A stretch of DNA of 64,000 nucleotides, from the NCBI RefSeq assembly GCF_027451485.1, contig NZ_DAIDJE010000062.1, positions 22,774-86,773 of the forward strand, in the 5' to 3' direction. The translations under genes were made by a program, and so were the position numbers. How positions within the stretch are numbered: the stretch's first letter is position 1; every line of letters begins with the position of its first letter. The stretch comes from Bradyrhizobium sp. (GTDB taxonomy: Bacteria > Pseudomonadota > Alphaproteobacteria > Rhizobiales > Xanthobacteraceae). Shown piece by piece: positions 53,053-62,302 of the stretch. A model generated the notes under the pieces. That model saw nothing but the letters and a program-made list of their open reading frames with translations. It was not told where the DNA came from and searched no databases.

Positions 53053-53928
53053 ATGGCGATCACGATCTCAGCATCCGATTCGGCAATTTCCGGAACGCCG
53101 GGCGCGCCGCGGCTGTCGACGCCGCAGGTCTGGGGCATCGTGCTGATCGCGCCCTACCTGCTCGTCTTTCTCGCCTTCGTGCTCTATCCGGTGGGTTACG
53201 GCTTCTGGCTGGCGCGCCATCCCGCCAGCTATGTCGCGCTCTATCACGATCCGATCTTCGCGCGCGCCGCGGTCAACACGCTGATTTTCCTCGTCATCGG
53301 CATCAACCTGAAAATGCTGATCGCGCTGTTTTTGTCCGGCTTCTTCGTGCAGCAGCGCACGTGGATCCGCTGGCTGTCGGTGATCTTCATCCTGCCCTGG
53401 GCGGTACCGTCGATCCCGACCATCCTGTCGGTGCGCTTCATGCTCAATCCGGAATGGGGCATGGTCAACCAGCTGATCTTCAGGTTCACCGGCGAGGACG
53501 GACCGAACTGGCTGAACGATCCGGCGGTCGCGCTCGCCATGGCGATCGGCGTGCACATCTGGAAGTCACTGCCGTTCTGGACGCTGATCCTGATGACGGG
53601 GCGGCTGGCGATTTCGCTGGACCTGTTCGAAGCCTCCGACGTCGACGGCGCCAACTGGTGGCAGAAGTTCCGCTTCATCACCTGGCCGTCAATGCGCCCG
53701 CTGTATCTCACCTGCACGCTCCTCTCGATGATCTGGACGCTCGGCGACTTCAACAGCGTGTACCTCCTGACCGGCGGCGGCCCCGCCGACCTCACCCACG
53801 TGCTCTCGACGCTCGGCATTCGTTACCTGAGGCTCGACGAGCTCAACCTCGCGATGGCCGCGATCGTCTGCGCAATGCCGCTGGTGCTGCCGCTGGTCTA
53901 TTTCATGATGAAACGGCTGTCGCGATGA
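53053..53928 (+). CDS. ABC transporter permease, MalF/UgpA type
   Basis: 291 residues with six predicted membrane segments. The EAA loop, which contacts the ATPase, is DLFEASDVDGANWWQKFRFI (EA..DGA..W..F). Other marks: IFILPWAVPSIPTILSVRFM and LLTGGGPADLTHVLSTLGIR. Its stop overlaps the ATG of the second permease. Together with the upstream binding protein it forms an import system. Confidence 0.95.
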   Translation: MAITISASDSAISGTPGAPRLSTPQVWGIVLIAPYLLVFLAFVLYPVGYGFWLARHPASYVALYHDPIFARAAVNTLIFLVIGINLKMLIALFLSGFFVQQRTWIRWLSVIFILPWAVPSIPTILSVRFMLNPEWGMVNQLIFRFTGEDGPNWLNDPAVALAMAIGVHIWKSLPFWTLILMTGRLAISLDLFEASDVDGANWWQKFRFITWPSMRPLYLTCTLLSMIWTLGDFNSVYLLTGGGPADLTHVLSTLGIRYLRLDELNLAMAAIVCAMPLVLPLVYFMMKRLSR

Positions 53929-54776
53929 AGCTCCCTACCTTGCGTGAAGCGGCCACCGAGGCGCGGCTGCTTTTGATCGGCATTCCCGTCCTGATCTGGA
54001 CGATGATTCCGATCTACCACATGTTCGTGTTCGCGATCTCTCCGAAGGAAGACGCCTTCTCCGGCAAATTGTGGCCCGACCATCCGACCCTGCACAACTT
54101 CGCAATCGTGTTCTACCAGCAGCACTATTTCCTGCGGGACTTCTGGGTCCAGTTCGGCAATTCGGCGCTGATCGCAGCCTCAGCCGGCGCGCTCACGCTG
54201 CTGATCGCAACCGCTGCCGCGTTTTCGATCTCCCGGCTGCGCGTGCCCGGCGGACGCATCGTGCTCAACCTCGCGCTCTTCACCTATTTCATTCCGGCGG
54301 CGTTTCTGGCCGTGCCGATGTACCGCACCATGGGCAACTACGGCCTGCTCAACACCAGCTGGTCGCTGATCCTCGCCATGGTGACGATTGCCTCGCCTTA
54401 CGCAATCTGGGTGTTGAAGCAGGCTTCCGACAAGCTGCCGGTCGAGCTCGACGAGGCCGCGGTCATGGACGGCGCGACCTCCTTGCAGATTTTCCGCCTG
54501 GTCTACCTTCCGCTGATGATGCCGTCGCTGGTCGCGATCGGCACCTACGCCGTGCTGCTGGCCTGGAACGAATATCTTTACGCCTTCCTGCTGCTGTCGA
54601 ACGACCGCGACATCACGCTGCCCGTCGCGCTCGGCAACTTCCTTTCCGCCGACGACTCGCCGTGGGAACTGTTGATGACGACCGGCTTCATCTATGCCCT
54701 GCCGCCGGCGGCGATCTATTACGCTTTCCGCCGCTACATGGTCGGCGGCCTCACCGCGGGCGCAGTGAAGTCGTGA
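53925..54776 (+). CDS. ABC transporter permease, MalG/UgpE type
   Basis: 283 residues with six membrane segments. The EAA loop is ELDEAAVMDGATSLQIFRLV (EAA..DGA....F....LP). Also typical: AYFSISRLRVPGGR-type segment after TM2 and LLAWNEYLYAFLLL. The start at 53925 overlaps the previous stop (ATGA). The operon ends here, converging with the minus-strand transport operon after 37 bp. Confidence 0.95.
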   Translation: MKLPTLREAATEARLLLIGIPVLIWTMIPIYHMFVFAISPKEDAFSGKLWPDHPTLHNFAIVFYQQHYFLRDFWVQFGNSALIAASAGALTLLIATAAAFSISRLRVPGGRIVLNLALFTYFIPAAFLAVPMYRTMGNYGLLNTSWSLILAMVTIASPYAIWVLKQASDKLPVELDEAAVMDGATSLQIFRLVYLPLMMPSLVAIGTYAVLLAWNEYLYAFLLLSNDRDITLPVALGNFLSADDSPWELLMTTGFIYALPPAAIYYAFRRYMVGGLTAGAVKS

Positions 54777-54813
54777 GCCGAATGGGTTTGCGCACCGAAG
54801 GATTGGCCCATAG

Positions 54814-55629
54814 CTACAACGGCGCGGCGGTTTTTCCGCGCGCATCGGAGATTTTCGAAACCAGCGACGCTGCGACGATGACGAGCGCGATCAGCGCCAC
54901 CACGAGCGTGCAGATCGCGTTGATCTCCGGCTTCACGCCGAGGCGCACTTCCGAATAGATGCGGATCGGCAGCGTCGCCGAACCGGGGCCGGTGGTGAAA
55001 CTGGCGATCACGAGATCGTCGAGCGAGAGCGTGAAGGCCAGCATCCAGCCGGCTAGAACGGACGGTAGAATCAGCGGTAGCGTCACCGCGACAAACGCCC
55101 GAAAGGGACCGCAGCCGAGGTCCATCGCCGATTCTTCAAGGCTGCGGTCGATCGTCCCAAGCCGCGCCTGCACCACCACGGAGACGAAGCACATGGTGAG
55201 CGTGGTGTGGGCGACGACGACGGTCCAGAAGCCGCGCTCGGCATCGATGGCAACGAACAGCAAGAGCAGCGAAAGCCCCGTGATCACCTCGGGCATCACC
55301 AGCGGCGCGTAGAGCATGCCGGAGAACAGCGTCCGGCCGCGAAAACCCGCACCGCGCGACAGCGCGACCGCGGAGAGCGTGCCGAGGATCGTCGCCAGCG
55401 TCGCCGAAGTTGCGCCGACGCGCAGACTCATCCACGCTGCGTCGATCATGGCCTGATCGTGGAAGAACTCCGCGTACCAGTGCAGCGACCAGCCGCCCCA
55501 TACTGTCACCAGCCGGGAGGCGTTGAAGGAATAGATGATGAGGATGACAATCGGCAGATAAAGGAAAGCCAGCCCAGCCGTCAGCGCGGTGACGTTGAAG
55601 CGGGAGAGCTGGTTCGGGCCGCTTGCCAT
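54814..55629 (-). CDS. ABC transporter permease, PotC/PotI type
   Basis: 271 residues with about six membrane segments and the EAA loop SLEESAMDLGCGPFRAFVAV (E.A.DLG......F..VTLP). The start at 55629 is the ATG overlapping the preceding gene's stop; longer readings run into that gene. With the next two genes it forms a polyamine/spermidine-type importer lacking a binding-protein gene. Confidence 0.93.
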   Translation of the reverse strand: MASGPNQLSRFNVTALTAGLAFLYLPIVILIIYSFNASRLVTVWGGWSLHWYAEFFHDQAMIDAAWMSLRVGATSATLATILGTLSAVALSRGAGFRGRTLFSGMLYAPLVMPEVITGLSLLLLFVAIDAERGFWTVVVAHTTLTMCFVSVVVQARLGTIDRSLEESAMDLGCGPFRAFVAVTLPLILPSVLAGWMLAFTLSLDDLVIASFTTGPGSATLPIRIYSEVRLGVKPEINAICTLVVALIALVIVAASLVSKISDARGKTAAPL

Positions 55630-56540
55630 CACGTGCGCTCCAGTTGCCGCCGTTGCAGGCGGTCGTACAGCAAGAGCGGCGCCAGCAGCAGGAGCAGCAG
55701 CACGACAGCTACCGCGGACGCCGCCGGCCAGTCCTTGTTGTTGAAGAACTCGAGCCACAGCGTTTGGCCGATCATCAGCGCGTTCGATCCCGCCAGCAGA
55801 TCAGGAATGACGAACTCGCCGACGATCGGGATGAAACACAGGAGCGCACCGGCGCCGATACCAGGCAACGACAGCGGCAAAGTTACCCGCCAGAAGGCTT
55901 CGCGCGGCGATGCGCCGAGGTCGCTGGCCGCTTCCAGCAGCGCCTGATCCATCTTGGAGAGCGTCGCGTAAAGCGGCAGGATCATGAACGGCAGATAGGA
56001 ATAGACGATGCCGAGATACATCGCGCTGTCGGTCGAGAGCCACACCACGGGCGTCGACACCACGTGCAGCGCCAGCAAGACCCGATTGAGCAAGCCATCA
56101 TGCTGCAAGATGTTGATCCAGGCATAGATGCGGATCAGAAACGAGGTCCAGAATGGGATGATCACCAGCATCATCGCCACGCCCTGCCAGCGCTGCGGCA
56201 GCCGCGCCATGCCGTAGGCGATCGGATATCCGATCAGCAGCAGGATCGTGGTCGAGCCCGCGGCGACCACAAGGCTGCGCAGATAAGACAGCACGTAGAG
56301 ATCGTCGGAGACCAGCAGGCGGAAATTGTCGAGCGAGAGCGCGGCGAACGCGGTCTTGATCGCGCCCCAGCCCTCATGCAAAGCGAGCACCGGAGTATAG
56401 GGCGGTCGGGCGATCGCGGTCTGCGACAGGCTGATCTTGAGGACGAACAGGAACGGCACGAGAAAAAACAGCACCATCCATACGTAAGGCGCGATCGCCG
56501 CAAGCCGCGCCGGGCGGGTGAAGTTTGATTCCGCGCTCAT
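55629..56540 (-). CDS. ABC transporter permease, PotB/PotH type
   Basis: 303 residues. Typical marks: VPFLFVLKISLS near the N-terminus, WTSFLIRIYAWINILQHDGL, YLPFMILPLYATL, and the EAA loop LLEAASDLGASPREAFWRVT. The ATG at 56540 overlaps the ATPase stop, and its own stop overlaps the next ATG, so three genes are tightly coupled. Confidence 0.94.
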   Translation of the reverse strand: MSAESNFTRPARLAAIAPYVWMVLFFLVPFLFVLKISLSQTAIARPPYTPVLALHEGWGAIKTAFAALSLDNFRLLVSDDLYVLSYLRSLVVAAGSTTILLLIGYPIAYGMARLPQRWQGVAMMLVIIPFWTSFLIRIYAWINILQHDGLLNRVLLALHVVSTPVVWLSTDSAMYLGIVYSYLPFMILPLYATLSKMDQALLEAASDLGASPREAFWRVTLPLSLPGIGAGALLCFIPIVGEFVIPDLLAGSNALMIGQTLWLEFFNNKDWPAASAVAVVLLLLLLAPLLLYDRLQRRQLERT

Positions 56541-57718
56541 TGTTCCAGCACCACGCAGTCTTCCGGCGCGAACCATGCCACCACGCGCTGACCGGGGCTG
56601 TAGGCGTCGGTATCGAGCCGCGCGGTATTGGCGATCGACGAGCGCAGTACGAGGCCCGAATCGAGCCTGATCCTGTAGCTGGTCGCGCCGCCGAGATAGC
56701 CGACATCGGCTATCACCCCTTCAAGCCGGTTGATGGTGCGCATGTCGTCGAAGGCTGGGGCGCGGCGCGACAGCTTGATCTTCTCGGGGCGGATCGCAAC
56801 ACAAACATCGGCCTTGGCGAGCGGCTGGCGCGGCTCGGCGACATGAATCGTGCCGGCCTGTCCGGTGGCAATGGCGAGCCGCCGCGCCATCGCCGGGTGA
56901 GGCTCGGTGTCGCTGTCGAACTTGCCCTCGATCAAATTGATGTCGCCGACGAATTCGGCGACCCAGCGCGAGCGCGGCGCCTCATAGAGTTCGCGCGGGC
57001 TGGCAACCTGCTCGAGGCGGCCGGCGTCCATCACCCCGATCCGGCCCGCCATGGTCATGGCCTCCTGCTGGTCGTGGGTCACGATGATAAAGGTCAGCCC
57101 CAGCCGCCGCTGCAATTCCATCAGTTCGAGTTGCGTGCTTTCGCGCAGCTTCTTGTCGAGTGCGGCAAGCGGCTCATCAAGCAAGAGCAGCTGCGGCCGG
57201 CGCGCCAGCGATCGCGCCAGCGCCACGCGCTGCCGTTGCCCGCCGGAGAGCTGATCGGGCCTCCGCTTCTCAAGCCCCTCGAGCTTGACGAGCGCCACCA
57301 TTTCCTTGACGCGGGCCTTGATCTCGGATGCCGGCAGCTTCGCGCGCTTCAGGCCGAACGCGATATTGTCGCTCACGCTCAGATGCGGAAACAGCGCGTA
57401 GCTCTGGAACATCATGTTGACCGGGCGCCGATGCGGCGGGATTTGCGCGATGTCTTCGCCGTTCAGCAGGATGCGGCCTTCGTCCGGCGTCTCGAAACCG
57501 GCAAGCATGCGAAGCAGCGTGGTCTTGCCGCATCCGCTCGGCCCCAGCAACGCGAAGAACTCGCCGGCCGCTATGTCGAGCGACAGCGCGTCGACGGCGC
57601 GAAATCGGCCGAAGGTCTTGACGACCGCATCGATGCGGAGCAGTGGCACGCCGGGCGCGGCGCGCGTTGCAGCCTTCGAATTCGCCGTACGCGCCGGATG
57701 CCTGGTATCCTCGCTCAT
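56537..57718 (-). CDS. ABC transporter ATP-binding protein, PotA/PotG type
   Basis: 393 residues. Walker A LLGPSGCGKTTLLRML, Q-loop MMFQSYALFPHLSV, signature LSGGQRQRVALARSLAR, Walker B LLLLDEPLAALD, H-loop FIIVTHDQQEAM, and a C-terminal TOBE domain (VCVAIRPEKIKL). An in-frame ATG at 57736 would add six residues. Adjacent binding-protein-dependent permeases on the other strand lack an ATPase, and this one could in principle serve both systems. Confidence 0.94.
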   Translation of the reverse strand: MSEDTRHPARTANSKAATRAAPGVPLLRIDAVVKTFGRFRAVDALSLDIAAGEFFALLGPSGCGKTTLLRMLAGFETPDEGRILLNGEDIAQIPPHRRPVNMMFQSYALFPHLSVSDNIAFGLKRAKLPASEIKARVKEMVALVKLEGLEKRRPDQLSGGQRQRVALARSLARRPQLLLLDEPLAALDKKLRESTQLELMELQRRLGLTFIIVTHDQQEAMTMAGRIGVMDAGRLEQVASPRELYEAPRSRWVAEFVGDINLIEGKFDSDTEPHPAMARRLAIATGQAGTIHVAEPRQPLAKADVCVAIRPEKIKLSRRAPAFDDMRTINRLEGVIADVGYLGGATSYRIRLDSGLVLRSSIANTARLDTDAYSPGQRVVAWFAPEDCVVLEQ

Positions 57719-57748
57719 GCCGCCAGCCTGCCCCATGGAGGCCGCAAG

Positions 57749-59254
57749 CTAGCGGCGGATCGACTGTTCCTCAAGGGACGACGCCCCGCGCGCCATGAAA
57801 GCGGCCAGCCGCTCGCGGTCCTGCGGGCTCATGGTCAGCCCAAGCTTGGAGCGGCGCCAGAGAACGTCGTCCGGAAAGCGCGCCCATTCCCTGGTCATGA
57901 GATAGCGCACTTCCGCTTCCGTCAAATCCGGTCCAAAGCTTTGGCCGAGATCGGCCTTCCCTTTAGCTTCGCCCAGCACCTGGTGCAGCCGCGACCCATA
58001 GGCGGAAACCAGCCGCAGCGCCTGATCGGGGCCCAGGAACGTCCAGCGCTCGCGCGCATCGTCGACCTCAGCCTCGAACCGCGCATTCGGAAAATCCCCA
58101 CCCGGCAGCGCGGCTCGCCCCGTCCAGGGCCGCGACATCGGATAGAACGGCAAAAGACGAGAGACCGCCCGCTCGGCGCGCAGCCGCGCCATCGTTACGT
58201 CGCCGCCGAAAACGGTGAGCAGCGGCGCCTGACGGTGGCGTGCGTCGAACATCACCGTCCCCTCGCGCGCAAATCGTTTGCCGGGACGTCCCATGACGAG
58301 ATTGGCGCCCGCCACCGACCGGATCACGTCGGAGGTGCTGACCCGCTCGCGAAAATAACGGTTGGCGACGTCGCAGAGATAGGTCACTTCATCGGCCGAC
58401 ATCGCCACGGCCGCGGGATCGCCGACAAACGGGCGCGCCACGGTGCCGATCAGGGTGAAATCGCGCTGATAAGGGCTTGCAAAGACCAGCCTGCGGTCGG
58501 TGTTCTGCAAGACGTAGACGTTCTCGGTATCGAACAGGCGACGGACGATGATCTGGCCCAGCTTGAGGGCGGCGGCGCGCGGTGGCGCCACGCGCAGCAC
58601 GGTCTCGGCGATGCTCGCCGCCCATGCGCCCGATGCATTGGCCAGCGATCTTGCGGTGATCACCCGGCGATGCCCGCGATCAATCACGACCAGCCGCCAG
58701 ATATGGCTCCGATCGGCGCGCACGCAGCGGGCACCGGTGCGGATGTCAGCGCCGCGCTCGGCGGCATCGAGCGCGCTCGTCACCACCAGCCGCGAATCGT
58801 CGACCAGGCAATCCGAGTATCCAAAGGCGGTGCCGAACGGCCGCTGCAAGGCATCGCCGATCGGATGATGGGTGATGTCGATGGTGGCCGAGCGCGGCAG
58901 GCTCCCGCCCGGCGCCAGGCGGTCATAGGCATACAGCCCAAGGCGCAACAGCCAGGGCGGACGCTCGTCGGAATGAGCAGGAATGACGAAATGCGCCGGC
59001 CGCACCAGATGGGGTGCGATCCGCATCCAGACCTCGCGCTCGGCGAGCGCCATGCGCGTACGCAAAAACGCCCTGCGCTCGAGTACGGTCAGATCGCCCT
59101 GGATCAATCGTCCCGAAGCGCTGGAGGCAGCCGCCCCGAGGTCCCCCTGCTCGAACAGGATGACCCTCAAGCCGCGTCCGGCGGCGTCCCGCGCCATGCT
59201 GACGCCGTTCAAGCCGCCGCCAATGATCGCTAAATCGTAATCCGCCATATCCAA
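57749..59254 (-). CDS. GlpD-like FAD oxidoreductase with altered substrate motifs
   Basis: 501 residues, aligning end to end with glycerol-3-phosphate dehydrogenase: FAD motif DYDLAIIGGGLNGVSMARDA, ALAEREVW, FGYSDCLVDDSRLV, PLLTVFGGDVTMAR, C-terminal EVRYLMTREWARFPDDVLWR. But HGGLRYLE of true GlpD reads QGDLTVLE here, SGVRPL reads AGANLV, and GGKLTTYR reads GGDVTMAR, so the conserved Arg and Lys residues at the substrate phosphate are lost. It probably oxidises another hydroxy compound. It heads an operon with the PotG/H/I-type genes, 13-31 bp upstream. Confidence 0.82.
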   Translation of the reverse strand: MDMADYDLAIIGGGLNGVSMARDAAGRGLRVILFEQGDLGAAASSASGRLIQGDLTVLERRAFLRTRMALAEREVWMRIAPHLVRPAHFVIPAHSDERPPWLLRLGLYAYDRLAPGGSLPRSATIDITHHPIGDALQRPFGTAFGYSDCLVDDSRLVVTSALDAAERGADIRTGARCVRADRSHIWRLVVIDRGHRRVITARSLANASGAWAASIAETVLRVAPPRAAALKLGQIIVRRLFDTENVYVLQNTDRRLVFASPYQRDFTLIGTVARPFVGDPAAVAMSADEVTYLCDVANRYFRERVSTSDVIRSVAGANLVMGRPGKRFAREGTVMFDARHRQAPLLTVFGGDVTMARLRAERAVSRLLPFYPMSRPWTGRAALPGGDFPNARFEAEVDDARERWTFLGPDQALRLVSAYGSRLHQVLGEAKGKADLGQSFGPDLTEAEVRYLMTREWARFPDDVLWRRSKLGLTMSPQDRERLAAFMARGASSLEEQSIRR

Positions 59255-59345
59255 GCTATAGCCAGGCCTGTCGACGCCTCGAAGGCGTTAGCGGCGATAA
59301 GCGACGAAAGCGGCGGAAAGCCGACGTGATCCGGCCGGTATTGGT

Positions 59346-62021
59346 CTATCCGGTCCTGCGCGCCGGCTCGGCACAGCTGGTGCGCCCGACCAGCGCGTTG
59401 TATTGATCGATCGGCAGCGGCTTGCCGATGAAATAGCCCTGGATGGCGTCACAACCCTCTTCGGCAAGGAAGGAGAGCTGCTCCTGGGTTTCCACGCCTT
59501 CGGCAACGATCGACATTTCCAGACCGTGGCCGAGGCTGATGACCGCGCGCACGATGGCCGCCGATTGCGGGTTGCGCCCCAAATTGACAACAAACGCGCG
59601 GTCGATCTTGATCTTGTCGAACGGAAACGCCTGCAAATAGCTGAGTGAAGAATAGCCGCTGCCGAAGTCGTCCATCGAGATGCGGACGCCGAGCCCTTTC
59701 AGGCGGCGCAACAGCGCAAGGCCGCGCTCGAAATCCTCGATCAGCACGCCTTCGGTGATTTCAAGTTCCAGCCGTCCCGGCGCCAGCCCGGTTTCGAGCA
59801 GGATCGAATGCACGAGGCTGACGACATCACCATGCATGAATTGCGCCGGTGACAGGTTGACCGCGACCCGCAGCGGCACCGGCCAGGAGGCAGCCTCGCG
59901 ACAGGCCTCGCGAAGGATCCACTGGCCCATCTCGAAGATCAGCCCGCTTTCTTCGGCGAGCGGAATAAAGTCGGACGGCGGCACGAAACCGCGCACCGGG
60001 TGACGCCAGCGCGCCAGAGCTTCGAAACCGATGATTTCGCTGTCGCCTTCTTTTCGCGCCGAGGCCAGCGGCTGATAGTACAGAGAGATTTCGCCGTTCT
60101 TGATCGCCGCCGAAAGATCCTGGTGCAGCACGCGCCGATCGCGAATCTGCTGATCCATTTCCGGTTCGTAGATGCTGATCGTGCCGCGCGATTTCGCTTT
60201 CGCGCGCGACAGCGCAGCGCCGGCGTTGGCGAGCAGGGACGCTGCGTCGGTGCCATTATGCGGGAAGATCGAAATTCCCGTCGTCAGGCCGGTGCGGACC
60301 GATTTGCCGTCGATCAGGATCTCCTTGGACATCGTCTCGGCCAGCTGCTCGGCGAGCAACATGCCGGCGACCGGCTGCTTGCCGTCAATGATCAAGCCGA
60401 ATTCGTCGCCGGAGAGCCGCGCGACGACGCCGCCGCGCGCCGAGGCTTGCAGCCGCTGCGCCACTTCGATCAGAAGCTTGTCGCCGGTGGCATGACCGAA
60501 CACGTCGTTGACTTCCGTCAGGCCGTCGAGATCGATCGACAGCACCGCGAATTCCTCTTCCGCGTCGGTGCAGGCTTCGATCATCTGCGTGAGCGCTTGC
60601 AGGAAGGCAGCACGGTTCGGCAGATCGGTCAGGCCATCGTGATAGGCCATGTGCGCCATCCGCGATTCGGTCTGCCGTCGGTCGGTGACATCTTCATGGG
60701 TCTTGATCAGATATTGCGGCTCGCCGGCCTCATTGAGCACGGTCACCCGGCGTGTCAAAAACAGCCGCAGGCCGTTCTTGGTACTGATCGGATGTTCTTC
60801 GGTTACGGACTTGCGGTTTCGCACCGCCGCCTCGTCGCGTGCGACGATGAGCTTGGCCTCGCGTTCGTTGAAGATTTCCGCCGCCGTCAGCCCGGCGACC
60901 TCTTCGCGACGCCGGTTGAGAATGGTTTCTGCACTGCGGTTGGCGAGCAGATATCGCCCGCTGCTGACGTCTTCGACTGTCAGCGAGACCGGAACGTTAT
61001 CGACCACCTGTTCGAGGAACTTCTTGGTCTTTTCAAGCTCCTCGGAAAGCATCCGCCGCTTGGTGACGTCGTCGAACAGCGCGATCAGAAATTCCGGCTC
61101 ATTCTTGTCGTTGCGCGCGACCACCCGGCTCGAGGCAAGAACCCGCTTCTTGGAGCCGCGTTCGACGTAAAATTCGTTGCGGAACTGGCCATCCGGCGCT
61201 TCGAGGGCGGCGCGGTCGGCCGCCTCGATGCTTGCGGCGGTGTCGGGCGTGAAAATTTCATCGGCACGCTTGCCGACGATCAAATCCCGCGAGAAGCGCG
61301 AGAAACGTTCGAAAGCCCTATTGGCGAAAATGTAGCGACCGTTTTCGATGCTCTTGGCGGCCACGCAGACCGGAACATTTTCCAGCACCGACTCGAGGAA
61401 CTGCTTGGTGGAAGCGAGCTCCCGTGAAAGCTCGCGCTGCTCGCTGCAATCCTCATGCGTCGCCACCGACCCGCCGTTCGGCAGCGGGAAACATTTGACA
61501 TGGACCGATCGCCCGCCCGGTAGTTCGGTGATGAGCCCCTCCGGCTTGGCGGCCTCCGCGTAGAACTCCTCGATCGTGACGTCGAGGGCGCCACGCCGCC
61601 GCCTGAGCTCGAGAAGATCGCGCCCGGTCATATCCGAGGTGATGTCCGAGCGCGACAGACCGTAGATTTCAAGATAGCGGTCGTTAAGGAAAACGATCCG
61701 TTGCCGGGGATTGGTGATGACAACGCCTTGCTTGAGATTGTTCAAGGCGGAACTGACGAAAGCATTCCTGCGTAGTTGCGAGCGCTCGACCCGGCGCAGC
61801 GTCGAGACGACCCACAGGCCGACGGCGACCAGGAAAGAGCACACCACCAGGCCGCCGAGCACTATATCCGTGACGACTTCCGGATCGGCCGTCTTGAAGA
61901 ATCTGAGAAGGGTGGAGTCCAGGCCGGACTGGGTGACGACCCACGTGCACGCAATCAGGCACAGCACGATCCCTGCCGGAATCATGATCCCGCCGCCTGC
62001 CTGCCATCTCTTGTCAGCCAT
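59346..62021 (-). CDS. Membrane PAS-GGDEF-EAL protein
   Basis: 891 residues. Two N-terminal membrane segments (IPAGIVLCLIACTWVVTQSG; IVLGGLVVCSFLVAVGLWVV) are followed by three PAS-type domains (ALNNLKQGVVITNPRQRIVF; FLESVLENVPVCVAAKSIEN; FLEQVVDNVPVSLTVEDVSS), a GGDEF domain with the active variant SGDEF (RLSGDEFGLIID, about residue 536) and an EAL domain (GFEALARWRHP, about 665; LKIDRAFV-type KIKIDRAFV and ETQEQ). Both catalytic motifs look intact, so it may make and degrade cyclic di-GMP under PAS-sensed signals. Confidence 0.94.
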   Translation of the reverse strand: MADKRWQAGGGIMIPAGIVLCLIACTWVVTQSGLDSTLLRFFKTADPEVVTDIVLGGLVVCSFLVAVGLWVVSTLRRVERSQLRRNAFVSSALNNLKQGVVITNPRQRIVFLNDRYLEIYGLSRSDITSDMTGRDLLELRRRRGALDVTIEEFYAEAAKPEGLITELPGGRSVHVKCFPLPNGGSVATHEDCSEQRELSRELASTKQFLESVLENVPVCVAAKSIENGRYIFANRAFERFSRFSRDLIVGKRADEIFTPDTAASIEAADRAALEAPDGQFRNEFYVERGSKKRVLASSRVVARNDKNEPEFLIALFDDVTKRRMLSEELEKTKKFLEQVVDNVPVSLTVEDVSSGRYLLANRSAETILNRRREEVAGLTAAEIFNEREAKLIVARDEAAVRNRKSVTEEHPISTKNGLRLFLTRRVTVLNEAGEPQYLIKTHEDVTDRRQTESRMAHMAYHDGLTDLPNRAAFLQALTQMIEACTDAEEEFAVLSIDLDGLTEVNDVFGHATGDKLLIEVAQRLQASARGGVVARLSGDEFGLIIDGKQPVAGMLLAEQLAETMSKEILIDGKSVRTGLTTGISIFPHNGTDAASLLANAGAALSRAKAKSRGTISIYEPEMDQQIRDRRVLHQDLSAAIKNGEISLYYQPLASARKEGDSEIIGFEALARWRHPVRGFVPPSDFIPLAEESGLIFEMGQWILREACREAASWPVPLRVAVNLSPAQFMHGDVVSLVHSILLETGLAPGRLELEITEGVLIEDFERGLALLRRLKGLGVRISMDDFGSGYSSLSYLQAFPFDKIKIDRAFVVNLGRNPQSAAIVRAVISLGHGLEMSIVAEGVETQEQLSFLAEEGCDAIQGYFIGKPLPIDQYNALVGRTSCAEPARRTG

Positions 62022-62302
62022 CGGTCACCCGCGGATTTCTGCGCGCGAGTGTCTTTCTTCACGGGTTTGGATCAGGTAAACGCGTACCCCAGCCTGGGCC
62101 ATTCGGGGTGTGAAGCCGCGGCAATTGCGGGGACATGATTAATGGGTCACTAATGGATTGGACCTGCAAAGTTCAGAAACGAGTCCAAAGAGTTGTCTAG
62201 TTGAAAGCCTAGCCAGAACCTTTTGCGACGGAACGCCATTCGCAGCCGCGGTGAGCGCCCACCGCCCGATTGGCAAACTGGATCCGGAACAGAATTTTTC
62301 GA

